From NCBI GenBank assembly GCA_003116975.1, contig BGKB01000024.1:62001-126000 (forward strand): a stretch of 64,000 nucleotides of DNA. The letters are read 5' to 3'. The translations under genes and the position numbers were made by a program. The stretch's first letter is position 1; the number at the start of each line of letters is the position of its first letter. The notes under the pieces were generated by a model. That model was not told the origin of the DNA. It did not search any database and saw nothing but the letters and a program-made list of their open reading frames with translations. Below are positions 1 to 9,800 of this stretch, piece after piece. The stretch is from Aurantiochytrium sp. KH105 (lineage: Eukaryota; Sar; Bigyra; Thraustochytrida; Thraustochytriidae).

Positions 1-1269
1 AGGATGAATCAGGCCGTGTGTGAGGTCCTCGAGGACCAAGTAGACGAGCTTGCCCGGCTCGACCTCGACGACCTTTTTCTTCCGGTAGCCCGCGAACCGC
101 GTCCAAAGCGAGGTAATGCTCCACGAACGGTGCATCGCGCCATTATTTGCGTTTCTGCATTTCTCTTCGTGCGCAGCTTTATCGGCGTCATCTTTTTCGG
201 TAATGTCGCTGCCATCTGCGTCGTCGAATTGCATCTCCATCTCCATGTCCAAGTCCATCGATGCGTCGTCGGTCCTGGGGCGCGCGGAGGGCGCGTTTGC
301 GTCTTCCGGATCGCAGCCCGATTGACTCCGAGGCAAGGCATCCGTGAGACATCGGCAGCTCGAGTCGTTACCGTGCATGTACTGGAGAGGGCGTGTGAGA
401 GCGTTGTCATTTTCGAGAATGTTTTTCACGTCGATGATGACCTTGCCGGTAAAGCGCGGCGCAAAGACGGCAATCTCTGGCGCCTCTCTGGCCATGCAGT
501 CGTATGTGTCGATTTCGGCCTGCGTAGCGGGTTTGCAGAGCTCGCCGAGGTCGCCACGCAACATGGGAAAGCTGCCGGCGACCTGGTAGGGAAAAAGATA
601 AAGCTGGCCACCCGAAGGGCTCATGGCCACAACCTCGGGGAGGTGACTCACGCCGCCCCAGACTTCCTCCTCAAAGGTTTCGTTGCGGTACAGTAGGACG
701 GAGAGAGAGCCGTAGGGTTTTTTTAGACCTGTGAGCTGCGAAGGCGGAAGCGAGCGTGCATTTCGAAAGAGGTCGTCGATGATGCCGCCGTGGGTGACGA
801 CAACGACTTGTTTTCCATGATGTTTCTCGACAATTTCCTCCATGAAGCCTTTGACGCGACGAAAACGATCATTCAGCGACTCGCCCTCGGGTACGCGGAA
901 GTCTGGGTTGCGCTCGACGAATCGTTGTCTGTAGACGTCGGGCATGCGTTCTTCGACCTGTTTCATGGACAGGCCAACGAGAGCGCCCGCATCGTAGGGC
1001 AGAAGCCTTTTATCGAGTTCGACCTTTACCCTGAGTTCTTTACAAATGTTTTGAGCAGTTTCGTAGCTGCGCGGGCTGCTGTAGACGGCGTCCACGTTGC
1101 GGCCTTTGAGTGTGTTTGCGATGGCGACCGCCTGCAGCGAGCCCTTGCCAGAGAGGTGTGCGAGCGCTGGCGTGACGTGCTCGGCATGTCGCACAATGTA
1201 CAGCCTGACCCAGTCTGGCTCGAGGCCGTCGCTGTCGTGACTTTCGAGAGACGTCTCCATCGTTCGCAT
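1..1269 (-). CDS. Histidine phosphatase (phosphoglycerate-mutase fold) fused to inositol polyphosphate kinase, C-terminus cut by window edge
   Basis: One uninterrupted frame of 423 codons runs from an ATG at 1269 off the left edge. Residues 20-200 are a branch-1 histidine phosphatase: the RHG-type motif VRHAEH (26-31), the SSPRSYETA stretch (64-72), PEGES (127-131) and the second catalytic His in VVVTHGG (His160). After about residue 215 the frame becomes the N-lobe of the IPK family (IP6K/IPMK/IP3K): YLFPYQVAGSF, then GELCKPATQAEIDTYD, FAPRFTGKVI, an acidic linker, and the hinge-type motif VYLVLEDLTHGLIHP. The family hallmark PxxxDxKxG should begin right at the edge and is not visible. This suggests a bifunctional enzyme that phosphorylates inositol phosphates and removes phosphate from them or from another substrate. 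No ATG occurs on this strand between 1270 and 1800 and an in-frame stop lies at 1801-1803, so 1269 is the likely start unless an upstream exon exists. Confidence 0.85.
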   Translation of the reverse strand, partial: MRTMETSLESHDSDGLEPDWVRLYIVRHAEHVTPALAHLSGKGSLQAVAIANTLKGRNVDAVYSSPRSYETAQNICKELRVKVELDKRLLPYDAGALVGLSMKQVEERMPDVYRQRFVERNPDFRVPEGESLNDRFRRVKGFMEEIVEKHHGKQVVVVTHGGIIDDLFRNARSLPPSQLTGLKKPYGSLSVLLYRNETFEEEVWGGVSHLPEVVAMSPSGGQLYLFPYQVAGSFPMLRGDLGELCKPATQAEIDTYDCMAREAPEIAVFAPRFTGKVIIDVKNILENDNALTRPLQYMHGNDSSCRCLTDALPRSQSGCDPEDANAPSARPRTDDASMDLDMEMEMQFDDADGSDITEKDDADKAAHEEKCRNANNGAMHRSWSITSLWTRFAGYRKKKVVEVEPGKLVYLVLEDLTHGLIHP

Positions 1270-1923
1270 CTGCTGCTCCTGTGCGCGCGACTCTCTGGCT
1301 CCTCGTGGCTTGCTTGTCGCTAGTGCTGGTGCTGGCGCTGGCGCTGGTGCGGCTGGCTCCGGCTCCGAGAAGTCCGTCTCGGGACCGGGAGGAGCCGCTC
1401 TGCGCTTGCCCGCGGGCGCCTTGCGCACCCCGCCGAGGCGCGCTGCGCCGACGCGGCAGCCGGCCTTCTTGTTCGTCTGTGCGGCCTGCGTTCGCCCCGG
1501 CGCCCGACTCGCGAGTGACGGCGACGGCGGCAGCGGAGGTGGTGCTCTTGATGTTGATGCAGCGGCGCCGCGTGCGTTCGTGCCGCACGCCCCCGTGCGC
1601 GACGTGCCTCGCGCCTGCGCCTTCTCCGCGCTCCAGCTCTCGGCCTCCGCTGCCCGCGCGGCCCGCGCGGCCCTGTTCCCGCCGGCGCCTGCGCCCGCAC
1701 CGGCGCCGGCGCTCGTGGCCGCCGTCGTCAACGTCTTGCTTGCCGCCGCTCCGGTCCTTCTCGCTCTGCTTTCTCCGCTTGCCTTCCCGCCTTGGCCCTT
1801 TTATGGTAACAGGCGGGCAGCCAGGAGCGCCCGCCTTGCCCGGCGCGCGCCGCTTTCTTTCCCTGCTCCCCGGCCCGCGCCGCTCCTCGCGCGCGCGCTC
1901 GCTCGCCGCGACCCGATCGACCT

Positions 1924-1998
1924 CGCGCGTCGCTTTCTCGCGCGTCGCTTTCTCGCGCGTCGCGTTCTCGCGCGTCGCGTTCTCGCGCGTCGCGTCGC
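1924..1998. repeat. 15-bp tandem repeat, about five copies
   Basis: The unit is close to TCTCGCGCGTCGCTT, repeated about five times; the later copies carry GT for TT at the end. It lies about 650 bp upstream of the predicted start of the phosphatase-kinase gene. Confidence 0.85.
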
Positions 1999-2547
1999 GG
2001 GTCGTGTCGAGTCGCGTCTGCGCGCTCTTCGACGATTTTCAAATCCAATCTCGCTCTCCTCGCTCTCCCCGCGCAGCTCGCGAAGCTCGCAAAGCTCGCA
2101 GGCCTCCGCGGACGCGCGTCTCCGCGCGTCCCCGCCCCGCGCCGCTCGCGCCGCCTGCTCGCGCGTCCTCGCGCGACGTCTTCTCCGCGCGCGACGCGGC
2201 TTCTTGACGAGGTTTGTTGTTTTCTCGCGCTTATTGTCCCGCCGCCCCTCCTCGCGCCGGACTCGCCGCGCACCCCCCCACGGGGCCCACCGCGCTGCTT
2301 CCGCACGCCGCCCTACGGGGGCACGCTGCGGCTCTTGCCGCATTTAGGCGCCGCGCCGGGGGGCCTGCGGAAGGTACTACGCGCTAACCAGAGCTGGGGC
2401 TGCGCAACGCAAAACGCCGCCTAAACGCCTCCACTAGATGCGCATCTTGCCTGCCTTGCGATGCGCGGCACGTGCAGCGCAGCGCCTCGCGCCCTCGCGC
2501 GCCCTCGCGCTAGCTAGCCCCCTCCCGCCCCCTCCGCCTGGCCCTGC

Positions 2548-2548
<1 letters not shown>

Positions 2549-2599
<51 letters not shown>

Positions 2600-2601
2600 C
2601 G
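2549..2601. repeat. CGG/GCC trinucleotide run
   Basis: An almost pure GGC run of about 16 units is interrupted once by GGT. It is not inside any supported gene. Such tracts can be length-variable and can form G-rich secondary structure. Confidence 0.9.
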
Positions 2602-3804
2602 CGCAGGACGCGGGAGGGCGCGGCCGCGGGAGGTTGGCTGGCGGCGTGGAATTTTGCGCGCGAGCCGTTACACCGGGGCGTACGCGAGAGAAGCGTAGCA
2701 GCAGCTGGCAATTCGCCGCTCTGCTTTTTCCATAGAGAGCGCCAGGCCCTCGCAGAGGCTCGGGCTAGATGCGGAGCGCCGCACCGCCGCGCCGGCCATG
2801 TCGCTGCCGATCGATATCGAGCGGCGGGCGTGCGTGAGGTCGGTGCACCGCGGAGGGCCTGGCGAAGGCATTTATAACAAGTGCTCTCCGCAGGCTCGGA
2901 TGATGATGATGATGATGGGACATGATGATGGAGAAGCGGCGTGCGTCGTCGTCTTGTGCACGAACCCACCCGTTCATGTTCATCTTCACGCGCACGCACA
3001 CCCCATGCAAGAAGAAAATCCCGCAGAAGAAGAAGAAGAAGAAGAAGAAGCCGGAGAAGAAATGATCACCATGTTCACCCAAAACCACATGAAATTCCGC
3101 ACACCCCCCCCCCCCCTCTCCATCCAACAAACAAACAAACAAGACATGAAACAATCTTGGCCTGCACGACGCACGCAGTCGCAGAGACGCCCGGGCCTGC
3201 GGAATCCTGCGGCTGCGGCCAGCGTGTCCCGTCCCGCCTGGTCGCCATGCCGGAGAACTCCATCGCTGGCGACAAGCTGAGCCGAGTTCGCAGATCCCGC
3301 GCGGCCCAGGTGCGAGGGAGGGAGAACTTGGCTCGAGACATTTCCCTCGCTCGCTCGCTCACATGTCGCCTCTCGATCACGGGCACGTTGGTCTCGGAAT
3401 AGGGGCAGCGGGTCCTTGTCGTCGTCGGCGGCGGCGTCGTCGGCGGCGTCGTCGTCGTCGACCTGCACTTGGCTCGTTTGGGAAGAGAACGTTCTGGGCG
3501 AGTCTAGAATGGAACGAGGCGACTTTTATTTTCTCCTGAACTATGTTTTTGCGTTGCGCACGAAGACACAACACGAGACATACGTATGCGTCGCTGCACA
3601 AAAGCGCGTCATCATCGTTCGTAACCGACCCACAGAATCCCCAAGAAGATGATCTTACAATTATTGATAGCTTACTGCCACACAAAGGAAAGGAGAGGCA
3701 AAGCGAAAGCAAGCAAGCAAGCAAGCCATCGAGGCAAGCGAGACCAGGCGGACAGTAAGTTGTTCGCAGGGCGAACGGGACGGACGGGCCTCCCACGTAA
3801 CTCA

Positions 3805-6800
3805 TCAGCGACCCTGGCGCTTTCGCATCGCGGAAATCTTGCGCTTCTTCGACTCCCGGGACGCCTTCGATTTTTGCTGGCGCTTCCGCTGGAAGCTGAT
3901 CGGGTCCTGCACGCGCTCGGCGGCACGCGCACTCTTGCGGTCACGCCGCGTCGTCTCGATGCTCGTTTGCACGCTCGTAAACGCACGCAGATACGTCTGC
4001 GCACCCATAATCTGCTCAAGCAACTCGAGAACATCCCGCGCGAGCTGCGGCGCCTCGTACGTCTTGCCGTGCTTGGCAGGCTGTTCGCTCACGCGCACCA
4101 GAGGCTGCAGCATCGGTACAAGCAAGGGCTCCAGCTTTTCACCAAGCTGCGTTGCCGCCATGGCAAACAGTCGAAAGGCCACAAGCTGTCGCAAATCTGC
4201 GCGGTCACGGTCGTCGCTGCCGCCCTTGTATCGTGCTGTAAACGACAGACGACGGACCAACCACGTGAGCTTCTCAAAGGCATCCGCCGATTTGTCATCC
4301 TCGCTTTCTGCAAGCGCGCGCGTCGTGAAAAAGGTAAAGGCCCAGACGAGATTCTTGGTCAGTTGCTCGGCCATCTGCGTCTCGAGCGACTCGTCATTAA
4401 CGACCTTTACCTGCGCCTGCGCAAGCGTAAACACCTCGTCCATGGTGCGCGATTGGGCCTTGTCCGAATCCGTATCGAGAACCTGACCCAGCATCCGCAG
4501 CGCCGCAAGCTTGACCCAGCGATGCGGGTGGTGCTCCACAAGGGCCCCAAGAAGGCCGTTCTCGTATAGACCCATGGCCTTGGCCTCGCCTAGGGCGCGC
4601 ACGCTCGCACAAAGCTTTTGCAATGACATGAGCGCATAGTATGTCGTGAGCCAATGGTCTTCATCTTCCTCGGCAGCATCGACAAAGGCCTCACGCCAGC
4701 CACCCTTGGCGTCCGCGGTGGCCCGATCGCTGTCGAGAATAGCCACGAGCGTCTCAAAGAGCTCCTCGGCACGTTTGCGAGCCATTGATCGACCCACCTC
4801 CGTCTCCGCGACAATGCCCACGAGCTGCGTAGCGGCGCGCTTGAGCAAAAGCTCGCCATCCTGAGTCAACCACGTCTCCATGAGGTCCAGGAGCGTCGAC
4901 GCCGGCTGCCCAGATACCTTGTTAAAGAGGCGCTTCAGTACCTCGGCCACGATTGCACGACACGCGCTCGAGTCTTCGTTAACAAGACGCTGCACGAGCG
5001 AGAGAAAGAGGAACGAGGCAATCTCATCCAGAACTTCGTGCGGAAACTTGGCCAAAATAGCACGCAGCATCTCGAGGCCCGACTGCCGGCCTGCCTCGAG
5101 CTCAAAGTCCAAGTTAGCCACCAAAAGGTCGAGGTGCTGTCGCAAACGCTTGTTGCTCAATGGGTAATAGACGAAAAAGGCTACGAGAATACGCGTGCTC
5201 ACATGACGAACAGACGCGTTCTCGGCAGTGAACACCATTTCCGCCAAGGTCTTCATCAAGTCGTACACCTCAGGGACGACCAGGCGGCGATCCACAATAG
5301 CTCGCAAAAGGTTCAACGTCGTCTGCTGCCGTTGCGTCACACCCATGTTATGTTGAGCAAGCAGAATGAGCAACTTGAGGTGGTCCTCCGGCATCTCATA
5401 GTACTCGCACGTGCGCAGCGTGAGACCAAGCATGCGCATCGCTTCCTGCGTCACATCCGACGCAGTGGAATTCACGTCAGCGGCAACGGAATGAGCGCTG
5501 CCGCCGCCCTTGGCCGTGCTGAACCCAATGCGCTGCAAGAGATTCATAATATGACGCGTGATGCGCCCAATCTTGGCACGCATGCGCGGCAGCTCCCAAG
5601 GCAACGCGTGCGTCAACACGCGCAACGCCAAGACGGTCGTTCGTGACGCAGCCGCTGACGTACACAAATCGTCGAGAAGGTCGACAAAGGGATCGAGCAT
5701 GCCGCGGTGCTCCTCGTTGTCGCGGGTAAGCCGCTTGACGCGGAAAGCACCAAGCAGGATATCCAACGCATGGTCCACCACAATGTGCCGATTTGCCTTC
5801 TTGGTCGCCGTCAATGGCTGCCTGCTGCGAACATTCTCAAAGCGGTCGCGACCGGTCATCTTGGGTGCCGCTTCAATCATGTGGATCCCAGCGTATCCTT
5901 TGGCGCGAGGGCGCGACGTCTCCAAAGCATTTCGCTGCGCCTCGCGGCTTTCGTTGACGAGCCACGATGCAAGGCTCACCTTTCGCTTGACACCATCATT
6001 TTCTGCCTTTTCCTCCGCTTCGTTGTCGTCTTCGTCTTCGCTATCATCCCGTTCCTCCTCGACGCCGACGTCCACGCCGTCGAGCTCCGCGTTCCTGGAG
6101 GCATCATCGTTGCTGCGACCTGAGCGGGCTTTGCCGCCATTGAGACGCACAGCGCCCTTTCCTTGCATGGAAATGAGATGGTGGACGTACACGAGCAATT
6201 GAGCCACATCCACGCCCTCGTTTTGCGTGATGCCTAATTGAACGCGACGAAGACCTTCTTCCGCAGTACGGAGCTCCTTGACATCGGTGCTCGTGTCGAT
6301 GCGCTCCAGAAACGGACTCAAAATCTTGTGAATCGATCTCGACGGCAGAAAGGCAATGTTGCGCGCCAAAAGCTCAATAAGATCCGGGGCCTTCGAGACC
6401 CGAGCCTCGACGAGATTACGAATGCGTGACTGGTACTCGCTCTCCGTTTGTTTTTGCCGCGCAAGTGAGCCAAAGAGCTCCTGTTCCACAATGGACATAA
6501 TCTTGGACAAGAGACGGTCCACGCGTCCGCGCAGCATGGGCTCCACGCCAGAAAGCAACGCATGCAAGCTGTAGCCGCGAATGTGCAATTTGTAGCCTTC
6601 GTTTAGCGTGTCGCGAAGCGTGTCAATCACTGTAGCGAGATGGTCAGGACCAAGTTCGGTGGTCACGGCAATGAGCGTCTGGCGAGCCTCGTTACGTGCC
6701 GGTAGCTTGGTGCTGCGCATCACATCACAAATCTTGCGAAGAAGACGCGGGAGGTTGAGAGCTCGCACCTTTGCCGGAAGCCGATTGAGCACCTTGACAA

Positions 6801-9800
6801 TGGCAACCGCCACATGAATGCGAATATCATTGCCCTCACTGAGACGCGTCTCGAGCATGTGGAGAATCTGGAATTGAAGGACGTTGCGTACCTTGTCGTC
6901 CTCTGCATCAAAGTGAAAGACATCAACCACGGCGCACGCGGCGTTGAGCGCTCGCTTCTCGATTGGGATCGGACTTTTGCGGAACAGCTTGATCAAGTTC
7001 AGCAAATGTCGCAAGAGGCCGCTGTAGTAAGGCCATGAAAGGTGGCGTGCCATCTCTTGGAGCATGTGTACATCCTCCTTTTCCATCGCATCGTACTTGG
7101 CAGGCGTGCTCTCCAGGATAATGTGAAGGACGAGTGGCAACACCACATCGAGAAGACTGGCTTCGGAGAGCTCGAGACGCTTTTCCTGTAGCGCCTCGCG
7201 AACATTCTTGAGCGCAAGCCCCTGGCGATGCGTTTGCACGTGGACGATGCCGTGGAAAAAGTCGGTTTCCAGGTCGTCAGCGTGCATAACCGCGCGCATA
7301 TCCTGGTATGGAGTTTTGCGCAAGGCAATTGCTTGTCCCAACACGTGCACAACAGATTTGCGCGGCAAAGGATGCGGCAACTTGAGACTTGCGCGCAGCG
7401 CGGGCAGCACCACTTCGTCCAGCACCGCGTCGCTGCACTTGGTCAACACAACCTTGACCAAGTAGTTCGATGCAGCGCTCCGCAACGGGTACTCGGTCTC
7501 GATCAGGTCGAAAAGGGCGTGATGGATCACGGCCGGATGCAGCTCCTCCGACTCCACAAGACTTTCGTATGCAGTGAGACGGGCGTCAAAGTCGTGCAAG
7601 TTGACTCGCTTGCCTTCCCAGGCGTTGAGTCCCACCAGTTGAGCCGGCCCCTTGAGCATGCTAAAGGCTTGAACCAGCTGTCGACGCGTCTCAATGTCGT
7701 ACAGAGGATCAATATTCACAACACCAAAGAGAGGGGCAAGTTTTTCCGCGTAGTTTCCGGCTGGTGCAATGCGCAAGAGGTCCGTAATGGTCGTCAAGAG
7801 CGGCGCACGGGCATCGTGGGTGATTTGTTCGCGCGGACGAACCCGACCGACGTGAATTGGGACAATGTGTGTCGGCGCCGAGGTTGACGTTAAAGGTTCG
7901 TTAACACCTTCTTCAGTCTCGCTGTCTTCTCCTTCTTCTTCATCCTTTTCGCCGTCGTCGTCGTCGTCTTCCTTGTCCTTTTCATCGTCCTCGCTCGCGT
8001 CGCCCTCGTCGCCACTCTTGCCATCTTTGGCATCTTCGTCGTCTTCGACGCTGCTATCGTCATCACCATCCTTTGTGAGCTTCTTTTTGGACTCAGACTT
8101 TTTGGAAGGTTTACCGCCCTCGATTTTATTCGGTTCATCGACATCGTCGAGTACAGACTTGTCCCAGGTTCGTGACGCCGAAGCAAAGTGAAGGAAATTG
8201 GACAAAAGATCGACGAGTTTGGTGCATTGGTCCTTGTGACTGTCGTCGACGAGGCCTGCGACCTTTGTGAGAATCTGCAGCGCCCTGAGCGAGAGGTAAC
8301 GACGCTCGAGACGCACGTGGAGCGTGTCGAGGAGAAGAGTAATGTGGGGGCGCACAAGATCAGGGTAGACGACGAGACGGTCGAGCACGTCATACACCAT
8401 GTCAAGCACAGGCTTCTCAGGTCCACGGTTGTCTGCAACACCAGCAGAAAGACAACGAATTGTCTGCGGGACAAACTCTGGGGCAGCGAGACGCAAAGCC
8501 CAATCAATGTGCGTGGTTGAAATGGCCCCATTGGCCCCACTCGTAATGGCATTCATCATCATCAGCGCGTTGGGAGGCGAGGTTGCATTAAGCATTGTCG
8601 ACGGAAAGAGCGTAATGGTCGGCTCCATGAGCGAACCGAAGATGGGCGCCCAATGCTTTCCAAATTCGTGATTCGGAAAGGCACGAAAGAGTTGCGTGAG
8701 ACGCTTCATGGCTGCGGAGCGCAAATCCTTGACACGATTGTTGTCGGTGTCTTGGGCGAATTGCATGATTGCAAAGAGAACACAGAGAATGTTGTCAAAA
8801 AATGGCAGGCAAAGATGGCCAAGCTGATTGACAACCTGCTTGAGCGTGTTCACAAAGCCCGCGAGACGCTCGACCGCAATGTCCGCGACCTTGGTCGCCT
8901 CCATGGCGACCTTTGGATTTTCGAACGCGTCGAATACGCCGGCCTCGATACTGGGAAAGACGCGAAAGAGGATGTCAAAGAGCGGCTTGATCTCCTCGGT
9001 CGAGTCAATGGCTGTAAAGAAGGCAAAAATGGCAGCTCGCCGGCTGTTGATGTTGACGCTGCGTTTACGGATGAGGAGACGAGCAAAGAGAACACGGTAC
9101 AAAATGGGCAAGAGACCCGGACGCTGCGCTGGATCAATGTCCTGAATCTTGAAAATGGTAATGGTGTCGCGAAAGGTGTCCTCCTTGATGAGCTTCTCCA
9201 GGGTCTCCTGATGGCCATGCATGCAGGGTAGACGCATATGACAAAGTCCTTGAAGACAAAGCTCCTGGACGTGGGTATCGATTTTGAGCAAAAGACGCTC
9301 GAAAATAGAGCGCAACACGTCCGTGCGAGGGTGCGGGCGGAACTTTGTAAAGGCGGAGAGCACTCTGAGCCAGGCGACGAGCTTGCCGGTGGTGAGGCCT
9401 CGAGAGGTCCCCGGCGAGACCGCGGGCGGGGCGTCTGATGGGTTCATCGCGTCCAAAAAGGCGTTTTCGGCCTCGTCTGACGCGGGCTGATCGAGGTCAT
9501 CGCGGCCCTCGGCCGTGTAGTACTCGTCTCTAAGAAAGCGAAAGAAGAGCGGCACGAGCACAATTGCGTGCGACTCGAGCTTGCTGGCAATGGGCACACA
9601 TGCCTCCATGGTCGTCGTGAAGACTTGCATTGTGCTGGTCGACCCAAAATTAGACGCCGGGTTCGAGTCGATCTCGAACTCGTGATCAGCGCGGTCGCAC
9701 GAAAGACGCTGAATGTGCATCCACAGGTACGGCCAAAAGACATTGTGGAAGCGGTCGGAATCCTCGGCAAATGACAAGATCGCCTTGGACACCCACTTCC

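Larger units (their letters stand above)
1270..3804. other. Intergenic, GC-rich, several simple repeats, no supported gene
   Basis: This 2.5-kb gap lies 3' of UTP20 and 5' of the phosphatase-kinase gene. It holds a 15-bp tandem repeat (about 1924-1998), a CGG run (about 2549-2601), a GAT run (2899-2917), an AAG run (about 3025-3050) and a run of 14 C (about 3103-3116). The many ORFs here are Arg/Ala/Ser-rich on both strands, mostly start at non-ATG codons and resemble no family, so I read them as composition artefacts. Confidence 0.7.

Noticed and set aside
1281-2347. Overlapping 300-codon plus- and minus-strand ORFs
   Set aside because: Arg/Ala/Ser/Pro-rich in all frames, mutually overlapping, non-ATG starts, no motifs.
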